From positions 467,533 to 531,532 of the forward strand of contig JAAKBF010000207.1 in the NCBI GenBank assembly GCA_012656075.1: a DNA stretch of 64,000 nucleotides. The letters are read 5' to 3'. This document shows, piece by piece, positions 46,704-57,990 of the stretch (position 1 is the first letter of the stretch; each line of letters starts with the position of its first letter). Source of the DNA: Phytophthora hibernalis (Eukaryota > Oomycota > Peronosporomycetes > Peronosporales > Peronosporaceae). The notes under the pieces are model-generated. The model saw only the letters and a program-made list of their open reading frames with translations, searched no databases and was not told the origin of the DNA. A program made the position numbers and the translations under genes.

Positions 46704-47005
46704 GATGCTTCCTGGAGTAAGGCACTGAGTACTGAAATAATGTTTTGAACTGATCTCTTCTCTCAAGCAAAATGCACGCTACGTTTTCCTCTATGTCGGC
46801 CATTAGGCTCGTCTTGATGTTCTTTGTCTCGGTAGCTTTCAACTATGTAACCAGTAACGTACCGTTCACCAGGTCTCGACGGGTAACTTTCCGCTATGTA
46901 GCCCGTAGCCCACTGATTACCGGATCTGGTCGCCACGCTTTGAACTGCTTCTCACTCTGTCCGTTCAATCGCAGATATGGTCGCAATTTGCGCGTTCAAC
47001 ACTAC
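46704..47005. other. Unexplained 300-bp insert in the Tc1-like transposase
   Basis: The transposase signal stops at 46,703 and, once the pogo element is removed, resumes at 48,685. These 300 bp are extra. A 138-codon frame (46,772-47,188) runs into the pogo element, so it is not a gene. Origin unknown. Confidence 0.45.
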
Positions 47006-47193
47006 AGACAACAACGGAAAAATACGCCAGCACTGACCAGTATCCTCCATAGTAAGCCGATATCTACCAAAAATACGCCATCGGAAAATAATAAATCTGA
47101 TTGGTCAAAAGTAGCACTCGAGTCCAAGAAAAGGTCGAGATTATATAAAAAGACGAATATCGATCTAAAAAGGGCAGCTCATTGGTGATTAAT

Positions 47194-47650
47194 TACTACA
47201 GCGTTCAAGAGAACGCATGGATGGATGGCAGGCGCTGGGAATAAACTCGAGGGCTTCAAACTGCCGAGGAATCCCTTCCTAAAACTACTGGGTACCGTAT
47301 CCTCAGAAATTCAGTTCCTGGCTACAAAATTTCGCTTTATAATGTCGAGACGCTTCGCTCGCCGTTTTGGGACTCGGACCCTTCTGATGAATCCATGTAC
47401 TACGGAGTACTAATTTAAGGGCCCATGCGCCCACGTCGAGCGGTTGGCAGGTGGACGTGCAGTTGGCAGGCAAGGGCACCACAGAGAACGCTTTTTCTGC
47501 CACGGCCTGCTGTCCCTCCTCGGACACATGGCAGTCGAAGTTGTCCGCGAGGATGACAGCAGGTCCGTCCAGCTCACGTGGCAGCACCTCGCTGGCATAA
47601 AAATCCCAGCGCCTGCCATCCATCCATGCGTTCTCTTGAACGCTGTAGTA
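47194..47650. repeat. Perfect 47-bp inverted repeat inside the pogo-like element
   Basis: 47,194-47,240 is the exact reverse complement of 47,604-47,650 (begins TACTACAGCGTTCAAG, ends GCGCTGGGA). The right arm codes for the transposase QENAWMDGRRW region. The left arm is an inverted duplicate beyond the gene's end. Confidence 0.9.
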
Positions 47651-48480
47651 GTGGCCCATTGGGTACTTCTTAGCTCATCTTTTTCAATGTCCCCGCCGGG
47701 CATGCCCTTTATTATATATAAAATCGGCAGTTTTTTCCTAATAACAGCATAAAATATTAGAACAGATTAACAACAAGAGGACAAAAACTTTACCGTCCGC
47801 GCCCACTGTAATGACGGCTGTCATACGGCCCGGATGTTTCGTCAAACCCGTCACTCGCGCTGAGTCAGATTTCCCTTTCCAGCCCAGTTCTTTGGGTGCC
47901 ATTTCGTAGTAAATAGCAGTTTCGTCGACATTGTAGATTTCATTAAGGGCGCTTTCCAGTGAAGCCTCCAAAAGTCCAGCGCAAATTCAAGCTGGGTCTC
48001 AACCAATTCTCCGTCGTTAAGTTTGCTCGTAACAGCAAATGTTGGCACAACTTAAAGAGTGCTTTCTGCCCGCTATCTTCGTTTTTCTTCGTACTCAAAT
48101 ACTCCATCAACCAATCTTGGTTTTGCTTCATGTACTCAATCATCATTCTTGTAGTAACAATCTACAGTCAAATGAAGATAAGTTAATGAATAGCTTGAAA
48201 AACAAATTATAAAATATTACGCTGTTGTCGCGGCGCTCATCCTTCATATACAATACAAGAGCATGTGAAAATGGAATGATCTCCTTCCTCCCTTGTCCTT
48301 TGAGCGTCTTGCTCTTCTGTGATCCGCCGAAGCTTGTTATCTTGTCCTCGTTGTTGACCCAGTCCCGCACTGTCCAGCGCGGACATTGCTTTCGCCGATG
48401 GCGGCATCAATACCGACCTCTGCTACTCGTCTAAGTACTTGGCGCTTAAACTGCATCTTGTACGAGCGCTTGACACGCAT
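47303..48480 (-). pseudogene. pogo-like DDE_1 transposase
   Basis: ATG 48,480 opens MRVKRSYKMQFKRQVLRRVA, a Brinker/pogo-type helix-turn-helix. After a shift near 48,385 comes VRDWVNNEDKI, then an apparent intron near 48,215-48,150, then YMKQNQDWLMEYL. IYNVDETAIYYEMAPKE carries the first Asp. A 56-bp intron (47,793-47,738) follows ITVGADG. Then KGMPGGDIEKDE, AWMDGRRWDFYA, VILADNFDCH (second Asp) and TSTCQPLDVG (third) give the full DDE_1 set. The frame joins need one base after the intron within an A run and another shift near 47,665. Confidence 0.75.
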
Positions 48481-48684
48481 TGTTCGAGTTTGAAAATGCT
48501 CTCAATGCTCGCAGGTCGCGATGTCCTTGCGTCCAGTAATTTGCAGATTTGTGTCGTTGGTTAAAAAAGTGAGTTTAGGTAAATCTTATTGGCTATTATA
48601 AAAATCCTTTTTTGTATCAGACCAGAAGTCAGGAATTGTCGCATGGCGTATTTTTAAGTAGAGCGTATTTTTCCGTTGTTGTCT

Positions 48685-49215
48685 GTACCCACCGGGACAG
48701 TATCCGGATGGACGTAAACGCTTCCTTTGTGGATGCGATTTACAACGCTGCTAAAGGCATGAGTTATACCAGGTCGATTTTGCTGGTAAACGCGTAGTGG
48801 TGGTGCTAGACAACGGGCCAGCGCACTGCCAAACGGAAGACCTGGTCCACAGCCGCAGCGATCTTGTGCTGCTTCGACTTGGATCATACTGCCGATGTGC
48901 AACCCTATCGAAGGTACGAGCGGTCGGTAATGTACATGTACTTGTCACCAATCATGTACCGTGCAATGTTGTTTAGGTTGTTTTATCGTACAGAATGCGC
49001 CCGGATTAAGAGCTACCTTGCTCTCAGCCATGAACGTGCCCCGCGGGCAAATGCAAGAGCACCGTATGCAGATGCTCGAGAAGGCGGCTGAACACTAGAT
49101 ATCATGCATGGACCTGCGACTCATCAATCGGATGGCTAGACACTGTGCACATGCGGTCGCAGCGGCAAAGCGGGGCAAGGAGATAGAGTACGGCACGTAT
49201 GCCGCTTTGGTCTGA
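48685..49215 (+). pseudogene. Tc1/mariner-like transposase, C-terminal part with second and third acids
   Basis: RDSIRMDVNASFVDAIYNAAKG resumes the family pattern just past the pogo right end. VVVLDNGPAH (second Asp) and CNPIEG (third acid, E) follow. A 62-bp GT-AG intron (48,915-48,976) interrupts after the E codon and splices to GCF. The tail ARIKSYLALSHERA, ISCMD and HCAHAVAAA leads to TGA 49,213-49,215, with an in-frame TAG at 49,096-49,098. All three catalytic acids exist but on separated segments. Confidence 0.75.
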
Positions 49216-49341
49216 ACACTGTCCACTTTGGCTTGAGTCAATTTTCATTTTTCATTTTCAACATTCAACTTTGAATTTTAAACATAATTTTTGACTTCAC
49301 TCCACTGTGGTCTGCACTCCTGCCGGATTGGACTGACAAAG

Positions 49342-49640
49342 GTGTAGAGAAAGGGTAAGTTAAGTCTTGACCAGCTATCTCGTTTGTAAATGCTCGCGGG
49401 GCGGCAATGTCCTTGTGTCCCGTAATTTGCAGAAGTTTAATTTTAATTTGTTGGTTACAAGAATGAGTTTAGGACAACATCATTGATTATAATTCAATTG
49501 TTTTTGTATCGGACCAGAAGTCTCGCACAATGGCGAGGATGCCCCGTTAATTTATCCCATTCTATCGCCAACATTGGACAATTCGCCTCACCAAACGCCA
49601 TCGACTATAGCTTTTCGCAAATTGCCAAACATTGAATCAG
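49342..49640. repeat. Second copy of a pogo-like right end
   Basis: 49,375-49,530 aligns with 48,500-48,640: GGC(A/G)ATGTCCTTG, GTAATTTGCAGA, GTTGGTTA, GAGTTTAGG, TTTTTGTATC and GACCAGAAGTC in the same order. It is the end of a related pogo-like element abutting the Tc1 right TIR. Confidence 0.65.
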
Positions 49641-51269
49641 ATTGCATCAGAGTATATTCAGACACTATGAAAACTCGACCCGTCCAAGAAGCCGCAAGAA
49701 AATCGCGCGAGTCGACCAACAACGCATTTTAACATGGCCCGCGGAGCTACATGAAGTTTCTCTCGAGACGAGGATGCCCCAGTTGGGCAGCGAAGAACAA
49801 GGCTTCACGGTATTCTGGCGCTAACTTAGACGATGAGGTCAATTACGCTCTAGGGTTTACTAGAAGATGCAAGGCACGAAAGGCAGCACCTACATTGCTG
49901 GAAGTTTTTACGCGACGCAGTGGAAGTCGTTTCGTGATGTTAAGCAGACCCCATCAAACACTGCAAACGCTGTCAACGTAGATGAACATGCCACTGACTC
50001 TGCGGGCCGACTCCAAGAGCAGCGAAAGCAGGGGCCAAGTCAGCTGCTGGAGAGGATGTGGAACTCGCCATGAAGCCACAGCTCAGGCAAGTAACAAACG
50101 CCCTCGTGTGCTTCAAGATTCAAATGATTTAGCGGCGTTCAGTGTGCCCCCTAGCGGACGTGGACCCGGATGCACGTGTTCTTCACGATTCGCCATCGCC
50201 AGGCACTAGAATGATCTCGCAAGCCCGGTGCTACAAAAGCTCAGCCCCTGCGGACGCCAACAAGGAGAACAACGAAGAAGTCACGGAGAGGTGTCTCTAG
50301 CATCAGATGGGTTGAATGTTCACTTCATTTAAAAAAATCATGCTCGTCCTTGATTTAAGGCTGGTGCTGTTTACCGGGCCCTTTACCTCTTCATGCGGGG
50401 CTGCTGCATTACAGCTACTTCCAATACTGCGTGCACATTGACCTGTACGGCTGCATCGGATGTTTCATACTTCGGCAGTTTAGCGATAGTTTAAAGTGTG
50501 CGAACAACTTGCCAAACCGGAAACTTCGATATCTATTACTAGGAGGCCTCGCCAAAAGTCCTTTAGCGATAGCGCGTCCCCAGTCGAGAGGCATTCATTA
50601 TCCGTCACCACCCCCGACATATGCACTTGGCTTGTGTATAAGCTAACACCAAGCTGTGACCTAGAACTTCTAACTTCCAACGGAGGTGAGCGTGCGAGAG
50701 CGCGCGTAGCCATAGAAAACCCGCGAGGCGTTTGCAGAGCCCCTGCAGAGGCAATATCCCTGGTGATGTCGCCAGGGTATCTGCAAGTATCACCAAAACC
50801 CTGGGTGATCTAATACTGCAAACGTCAGCAAAATCCCTGGTGAGCTCACCCGAGCCTCGCACATGCACCAGGTATACTGCATCTGCAGGCCACTGAGCCC
50901 TGGGTGCCAGCAGGTTTATGCTTGTCGAATTCTTTGGTTGAGCCCAAATGGTGTAGTAAGCACATACAAAAGCGAAGTATATATGGCGGAGTGGTGGCAG
51001 ATGCTCTTAGAGCGCCATATTATCCGTGTGGTCGGTTACACAAAAAACACTTGGATTAAGATTTTGCCCTCGTACATCCAAGACGGCACGTCACATTAAC
51101 GTGATATTCGTGCGCTGATTCTCGAGAAACTATGTGTCATGGCGAGCCGCTGGCTGTGGTTCGGTTTGACTAGCTTCGTTACAGGCTTGGTATCGCCCAC
51201 TTATATTAAAATATTTGAAACATATATTTGCAACTAATATTCTATTCAGATAATATTTTAAATATTGTC
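49641..51269. other. Unassigned DNA
   Basis: Plus-strand frames at 49,642-49,824, 49,751-49,981 and 49,867-50,073 overlap in relay and may be a decayed protein (VDQQRILTWPAELHEVSL), unrecognised. 50,750-50,850 has repeated CCCTGG(T/G)GA words. 51,190-51,270 is AT-rich. No supported gene. Confidence 0.35.
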
Positions 51270-53140
51270 AATTAGGAACAGTGCGCGGTTAACGCACTGG
51301 TTTGTCCTGTGGTGTCTATGCATTCCGCCATAACCACAGCGTGAAATACCACAGTGCGGTCAACACAGGTGAGGTTATTGTTATAAGTAGGAAAACAGGA
51401 AGTAGGTCGCTCCACTGGTGCAGCCCCACACGCTGACGGCTTCCTGTACGTAACGTCACCGTCGTTACAGCACAATTGGCATCGAATAGCTCTTAATACC
51501 TCATGATCATTTGCAGATGTACTTAATCGCTTTGTTCGTTGCACAAACTCGACGTTGATGTGGCAGTTGTACGTCTGGGAGAGAAACGTGTTGTACGGTA
51601 CGATCCACCACTAATGGTCGAAGTGTCCCAAAACTTTCCTCGGTGGAAAAAGGCAAGAGTTCCGTCTGGATGACGATGGCGTCTGTACGCAGTGGTATTA
51701 CCCTGGTCATGACGGCTGCTTCCTTTGAGCGCCTTGGGAAATTTCTTAGAGCACTTGGCGTTCTTCATACACGGACCGTTAGGATTCTGCTGGCCGCATG
51801 GCCCGTGCAGCATACTCGATATGACCGTTTTCAAAGTTCCGGTACTTCTCGTAATCCGAAGTTCCGCGGAGACTAAATTATCCACATCGTCATCACTTTA
51901 CGGGCGTATTCTGGTCGCAAAATGAGAAGAATATGGCCGTGAGGAAGACCACGCTTCTGGTACTCCACCACATGACCCGATCAGCTTGAATCCCCAGTAT
52001 TCCTTCACCTAGGTCCTTGCTAAGGGCTTTTCAGCTTTTCATTGAACACTCGGCTTACCATGTCGGGTCTGTCCGTATTTCCCGGCCGAAGATTTTCATT
52101 GATTTCCGGCCAGTTGGGATTGCAGGTCACAGATGAACAGATTCGAGCTCCCAGTTCCTTACGATAGCCATAGTGCCAAGAAGCGATTGTACATGTGCCG
52201 GGGACCACCTGTGAACTTGGGAGAATTAATAATCTGCGGCCGAACCCTCCAGCGTCTGGCTCAGTCGAATCACCATCTGAACCGGTCTACGGACGTGTGC
52301 CCAACCGAAAAATTCCTATGGGGCTAACTTCGTCGTCGGCAGCCATTTTATGAACTTCGACGGATTCGTTGCGCAACTCATCTGGAGAGCCCTAGAGTGT
52401 CTCTAGTCGATACTGGAGCTGGTTTTTCTCAATATAGTGCAAGCGTCCTTTTCGCATTTGTCCCATTGATCAGCGCCAGTACTGCTGCGTAAGACGCCCA
52501 CCACGTAGAATAAGAGACTCACCGGCGGTTCGATCGTTCAGAGATGAGCCTCAAACTCGGTGTCAGATGGTTAACGGTTTCCCGTAAACGTCGACAGAAT
52601 TACCCACGCACGGAAGGTGATAAGTCCAACCACCTTTCTCCATACGGAAAAAGAAGAGGGTACTGGAGGGGGTCGTAGCTGTTACTTGTCTCGAAAATTC
52701 GCTTGAATCCCCCGATGGGTATGCAGGGAGAAAACCCGGAGGTTCCGCTGCATTCTGATATATCATGATGGCCGCAACCTCAGAAGCAGACGGAGTGTTA
52801 TGCGTTCCTGTCTGCGTTCCAAGCAACGTGAATGCGAAGCCGCATGTTGTCGTCCGGGGGAGGAAATCACGCAAACGCCGCGCAGGGTTGTCCCCTAGGC
52901 AAAGCTGCATCCGGCCTCTGACCGCACTTGAACTCGGCATCAGCAGTCGCATACTCAGGCCCAGCACGACGAGCCAAGATGTTACGCGCGTTAAGAAAAC
53001 TGCTGCGTGTAAGAATTGCGCTCAACCATGATCTTGTCAAGGCCTTATACGGTCGTCTCGTCCAGCCCACCGGTCATCCCCATTCTGCTTGCAACGCGAG
53101 TCTTCATGTCTGGGTTGTTAATACACTTGAGCAAACATAG
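51270..53140 (-). pseudogene. Helitron Rep/helicase-like remnant
   Basis: Minus-strand pieces occur in Helitron order from right to left. SASEVAAIMIYQNAAEPP (about 52,770) is the N-terminal domain. CNPNWPEINENLRPGN followed by RPDMVSRVF (about 52,060-52,110) is the Rep core. Then VSAELR, MLHGPCGQQNPNGPCM and KCSKKFPKAL (51,760-51,880), and the HINVEFV region near 51,540. The HUH/tyrosine block and the whole helicase C-terminal half are not found. Frames break often. It is a dead rolling-circle element fragment, and no CTRR hairpin end was located. Confidence 0.7.
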
Positions 53141-53325
53141 ACCGCCTGTTTGTCGAAGGTGTGGTGGTAGGGAAATCCAGATTTGGGTGGCTCCTGCACA
53201 CTAGAGTACTCTAAACAAGACCCGTGGGTACATCGCACTCAAGAGGATCAAGAAAGTCACCATCAAGAGGGTACGCCGCCGAGGATACATTCCAACTCAA
53301 CAGGGAACGGATATAAACGGAAACC
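53141..53325. other. Spacer between Helitron remnant and LTR fragments
   Basis: No gene or repeat recognised. Confidence 0.3.
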
Positions 53326-53706
53326 GCACTTAGTTGGACTTCAGCGAAGTGATTTCCGACTCAGCGATGGGATGGACGGCGATATCGACTCAGCGAGCTG
53401 GGACTGGCGAATGCCGACTGCGAGTATGCCTCGAGAAAGACAGACACTGGTGGATAAATGACTCAGAGCGTTTATGTAACGCCGACACCAAGGGACGAAG
53501 CTGAGCGAGCAGCCGCAGGAGATCTGGTGGCTCCAGATATTTGTGGTAAGATCAGATAGAAGACCATTGGAAAGAGCCGATTCTGAAGACATCGAGATAG
53601 TAATGATATAAGAATCTTCTGCTCAAAGAGCGTACTGATAAGTCTCGCAAAATATGTCTGCCAGTCACCCCATCGAGAGGAATAGCCAGGAATCCGTCTG
53701 GTAGCT
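53326..53706 (-). repeat. Inverted partial LTR of Gypsy family B
   Basis: Its reverse complement aligns with 53,866-54,300 of the adjoining LTR (CTACCAGACGGATTCC, GAAGATTCT, TCTTCCAATGGTCTTC-type blocks, CTCAGCTTCGTCCCTTGG). The two lie head to head about 160 bp apart. It is more diverged than the 53,710 versus 63,400 pair. Confidence 0.8.
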
Positions 53707-53709
53707 CGT

Positions 53710-54356
53710 AACGTGCGCCAGCGCGCTGCCAACCATCACCAGGCGCCGATTACGCCTTCCAGGCCAGGGAGGTTCGGTGTCCTGGGTTGTGCAGACCCAC
53801 CGACTCGGAGAGACTTGTCTTCGCTTCGTAGCGAGAAGTGCCTCCATCCCGGGTCGACCTTGATCCCTTGGCGCTACCAGACGGATTCCCTACAAGCTAT
53901 TCCTCTCGGAGAACGACGGCAGACATAATCCAGCCCACGCATGACTTATCGGAAAAGTGTACGCTGTTGCTGGACGTAGAAGATTCTGCTCTCATTGTTA
54001 TCTCTATGTCTTCGGAGAGTCCTTTCGGGCTCTTCCCAATGGTCTTCGATCGGTCCTTTACAAATATCTAATGAACTGGAGTCATTACAGATCTCCCTGC
54101 GACTCTTCGCTCAGCTTCGTCCCTTGGTGTCGAGCTGTTTACCTACCGCTCGGCGACTCTTCGCTCAGATCCTGATTTATCTGCCCAGTTGGTATATCTT
54201 TCTCGAGGCATACTCGCCAAGTCGACTTTCGCCGAGTCCAACTTTCGCCGAGTCGATTATCGCCAATTCTGTCCATCGCTGAGTCCGTCCTTCGCTGGGT
54301 CCAGCTTAGGCATCCCTAGTGTATGGTCATCACCAAAAACTGATTTCCACAACACA
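53710..54356 (-). repeat. 3' LTR of element B, truncated
   Basis: Aligns with 63,430-64,000 (TCACCAGGCG, GGTTGTGCAGACCCACCG, GAGACTTGTCTTCGCTT). About 220-240 bp equivalent to 63,189-63,430 are missing at the outer end. The inner border (...CCACAACACA|ACTGCCCC on plus) gives an element-sense start TGTGTTGTGG. Confidence 0.75.
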
Positions 54357-55235
54357 ACTGCCCCGTGCGTGATACGAGCCAGCTGCAGTGTCTCGGCCAT
54401 CACTCCGCCTCCAACTTTCCATTAGGTCGGAAGTTTCACGAGTCAAGTACTCGTCACCTTTAAGAAGCCCGTAGAGGACGCCACTGCTTCCTTTCGCTGA
54501 CCAGGTACGCTTCCTGCGTTTGGCATGGTTCTTGTTCTCACCAATGGTCATCTAACCTGCCAGGTGTGTGTGCGCCGGCAGCTTCCCGGTGCGCCGTTAC
54601 AGCTGCCGCCGCCTCGTCGAGTCGTTTCTTCTCAGCGAGCTTAGTTGTTCTTCAAGTGTCGTCGTCTTCTTCGGGTACTGTTGTAGAGGCGCCGTTCACG
54701 CGTCGTCGAACCTCCACGGCCAAGTTTCCCGCCCAAAGACACCGATCGGCTCGCCAATGGATTCTCATAATCCCCAGCGTCGACTTGACGGACTCGCTGG
54801 GCTCGTCGGAATCTTCCGTTGCTCGAACCAGTCAAGCTCCGCCCCGCCTCTGAGACCGTGCAAGGTTATCAGCAGGGTGACACTTCGGCTCGGTCTGGGT
54901 CGGTGGTATCTTCAGTGCGGAAAATTCCTGCAACTGCATCCTTGCGAGTCGGCACCTCCTGTTTGTGACGAGGATGTACAGACCTCCGATAAATTCGTAC
55001 GGGCTTTACATTTTCTGACCCTTTTCGACGAAGTCTAAGTGGTCGTTTCGCTGAGACTCCCAGTCGTCCTCAGTGGCTTTGGATGAGTCTTCGTAGTTAT
55101 TTCTCTTTCTTCATGTAGTCCGTACTCATCCATTTCGTAAATCCAAAAATATGTGCTGACGCAGTAGCTTTCGCTCACTCGACCTGCCTGCTTGTCTTCA
55201 CAGGTCGGTGGTATTTGTCATATGCAAAAGCTTTT
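54357..55235. other. Element B region between pol end and 3' LTR
   Basis: Occupies the place of the antisense gene in element A. A plus-strand frame at 54,568-55,038 (156 codons, antisense to pol) and a charged minus-strand frame overlap, neither recognisable. I see no similarity to the A antisense gene. Confidence 0.4.
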
Positions 55236-56685
55236 TAACACTCGTTCGCAATTTGCACCATTTGAAGATCGTTCTTCTTTTGATCCGAAGGTAGTCGATG
55301 GGAAGTTCTTCTTCAGGCCTGGTTTGACACGCTCCATGAACAGCCAGACTTGGTCTCCAATCTTGAACAGAGACTGTTTTGACTCGGCGAGTCCGTCGCT
55401 ATTGTTTGCTTCAGCTGTCTCCTCGCTCGTCGAGTCATTCGGTATGACTTTCTGCTCGCTCCGACTCAGCGAGTCGTTGTGTTCCTTTGCTCGCCGGGCC
55501 TTTTCTTCAGCTGGTACTCAGGCTAGCTTGAGCGCTATTTCCGTTGTCGGTTAGCCTCTCGACGCCATTTTGTGGCTTTCGCTGAGGTGGTTTGTTTCGC
55601 TGAGTCTTTCGAGACTCGGCGAATGGAGGATGTCATCGATTTAATGTTGAGCGTCCCAACCGTACTAAGTAAAATGGCGTTTCTCGCCGAGTCGAATCGA
55701 ATTGTTGATGGCATAGACCAGTTTCTCAGCGATGTCGTCCCAGTCAGCTTGAAGCGGGTCTTCCACGTAGACACGCACCGTTTGTATCATGGTCTTCACA
55801 CTGCGTTCTGCTGTCCGTTCGCTTGTGGTCGGTAGCTCAGTGTAGCTCGAGACCTCGACTGCATCATCTCCGAGAAAGTCTGAAAGACTTCGCTCATAAA
55901 TCTTGGGTCTCGGTCGTGTCGGATGAGCGATGGTGCGCCAAATCGACGGAATATGCACTCTTCGAATGCTTTAGCTACTTCGAGTGCCCCAGTATCGCCC
56001 ATCGCCTTAGCGATGACAAACCCGGTGAAGTGATCTTGGAATAGCAGGAGAGCCGTGTTTCCTCGCTGAGTGGTATAACGAAGTCCATCGACACAATCTG
56101 GAAAGGTCGATCGGAGACGACGTTACCTGGCGAATATCCGCGAAGTTGAGGCTTGCTCTTACTGGTGTTGCAATCTTCACAGGCTTGCACATGCTTGACC
56201 ACATCGGCATACAGACCGATCCAATAGTAATCGGCCTTCACTCGGTGATAAGTCCTGACGATGCCTTGATGTCCTCCTTCAATGGAGTTATGGCAATTCG
56301 CCAAGATTTCGTCGATGAGTGTAGTTGGCACTACCATTCTTAGCTTCGTGTCGTGCTCGTCGGGTCTACCTCGCTCTCTGCGACGGCTCATGTAATATAG
56401 TAGGCCGTCCTCGCTGAGTACAAAATTATCGGCTACTTTGCCGGCGTCGCCGGCTCTTCGCCGAGTGAGCTCATCGAATTCACCTCGCAAATATTTCTTC
56501 AGGTCAGACCATCGACATTCTTGCGCCGTTGATATCCGGCCTCGTCGCTCAGCTTGGACCACTAGAGGGTTGACGTCTTCAGCACTTGGCAATTCCTGAC
56601 GTTCTGAGCAAGCTCTGCCCTGCTCTACTACTCGCTGAGCTTCTGGGGTGGTACTCCATTTCGAACTCGTCGACTGGACTATCAT
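55236..56685 (-). pseudogene. Integrase of element B, chromodomain deleted
   Basis: RMVVPTTLIDEILANCHNS, GGHQGIVRTYHRVKADYY and CEDCNTSKSKP (about 56,150-56,340) make the HHCC finger. IVSMDFVIPLS (first Asp) and RRFGAPSLIRHDRDPRFMSEVF (second) mark the catalytic core, followed by DWDDIAEKLVYAIN. VWLFMERVKPGLKK (55,305-55,350) is followed within about 40 bp by LQMVQIANE (55,241-55,268). In element A these blocks are about 470 bp apart and enclose the SH3-like fold and chromodomain, so B has lost them. Confidence 0.8.
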
Positions 56686-57990
56686 TGTCGGGTAGACTCG
56701 GCGAATCGGACTCTACTGGCACGTCGGGTGCCGGTTCGCTCGCTGGGTCTTGTTCTTCGTCTTCGGCGAATCGAACTCGGCGAACTGGTTGAGTTTGACT
56801 TCGAGTAATCGCTGAGACTTTAGGAGGGCCTTCTTCTGCTTCCTTCGTCGGGCTTTCCTCGACGTACAGCTTTTCTTGTATCCGGTTCAACGTCTTTAGC
56901 TCAGCTTTGCGGTCACCGCTAAGAACGACACGCCCAGCTTTCGCTTCTAGAGCTTCCGTGGCTAACGTATCCGCCGCTGAGTTGTAGCACCGGACTACAT
57001 GGAGGTAGCGTACGGAGTTGAGGCGATCGATGAGTTCCTTGTGGCGCGCCAACTGAATTTGCAACGTCTCCTTCCTGCATGCGATCACCCCATGGATTGC
57101 TGGATTGCGAGCCTGGAATCGCCGACTATAATAAGGTCGGTGATGCCCCGGTCAAGGGCCGCGATGATTCATTCCGGAGTACTCGGCGATATTGACCGTG
57201 GTTTCCAAGAGGTGAGCACTCGCAGCGATCACAATGTCCCACATCGGCAACCGCCACAAGATCCACGAGCAACTACCATAGCCGCCATACTTCTCCGTCT
57301 TCGCCGACCCGTCGAATGACAGGACGTATCCCTCAAAGTCGTGTGGTACGTGCGCATATAGCAATTCTGGGTCCAGGCGGACACTCGCCGAGTTCTTAGA
57401 TGGTGGTGCAATGTGTGCTAACGACTCGTCGAGTCCAATGTGTGGAGTGATAGAGGCTTGCAACAGCTGAGCGAATTCGATATCCCGCTCTCGCACCCGT
57501 TTAATTTTCAAGTGGTAAGGTGAGAGCAGGACGGCGAAGCTCACTGGTCGCCCGTACAATGTCTTCGACGAGAACACCCATTCTAACGTGGAGAACCGGG
57601 TGTAGACATGGATTGTCTTGCCCGCCACCAGCGTATAGCATATCTTCAGCAATTGAAGCAACGCAAGCACTCTCGCTCAGCTGGGTGGTAGTTGACTTTC
57701 TCTTTAGCACTCGGCCACAGAAGCGGACTGGGTGCAGTTTCCCATCATGCATCTGCATCAGGGTGCTACTCAACGCCCAGTCATTGGCAAAGACCATGAC
57801 ATGGACGTCTTTCGCTGAGTCGAAGTGCCTTAGAATAGGCGCTTCTGTCACCTTCCGCGTTAGCTCAGCGAATGAAGCTCTGGCGGTCGATAAGTCGCTT
57901 CCACTGCCGAAGTCATCTTCCTTGAGCTGATAAAGCACTGCTCCATACAACGCCAGGTTTGGATGAACCGGCTGTAGTAATTGAGTGCGC
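56579..57990 (-). pseudogene. RNase H and second RNase H-like domain of element B
   Basis: FANDWALSSTLMQ, RFCGRVLKRK and TIHVYTRFSTLEWV (57,560-57,800) form the first RNase H. The second starts YVLSFDGSAKTEKYGGYGSCSW (about 57,310) and continues near 57,080 with IACRKETLQIQ, VRCYNSAADTLATEAL. Layout equals element A. Confidence 0.75.

Larger units (their letters stand above)
47006..48687 (-). mobile_element. pogo-like DNA transposon nested in the Tc1-like element
   Basis: CAGACAACAACGGAAAAATA (from 47,008) and its complement ending at 48,685 are inverted ends of about 23 bp, each flanked by TA, the target duplication expected of pogo/Tc1 elements. The transposase lies on the minus strand inside. 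Confidence 0.85.
33046..49341 (+). mobile_element. Tc1/mariner-like element carrying nested insertions
   Basis: CAGTCCAAT...GAGTGCAGACCA...AGTGGAGTGAAGT near 33,052-33,094 is matched in reverse complement at 49,293-49,335 with about four mismatches; these are terminal inverted repeats. The transposase is split by the Gypsy A element (33,478-46,320) and further right by a pogo-like element (47,006-48,687). Without the insertions the element is under 2 kb, a normal Tc1 size. Confidence 0.8.

Noticed and set aside
50496..50813. 105-codon plus-strand frame
   Set aside because: Opposite frames are equally open; no domain, signal peptide or promoter.
54568..55038. Element B counterpart of the antisense gene
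   Set aside because: Same place and orientation, but no sequence, coil or intron resemblance to the gene in element A.
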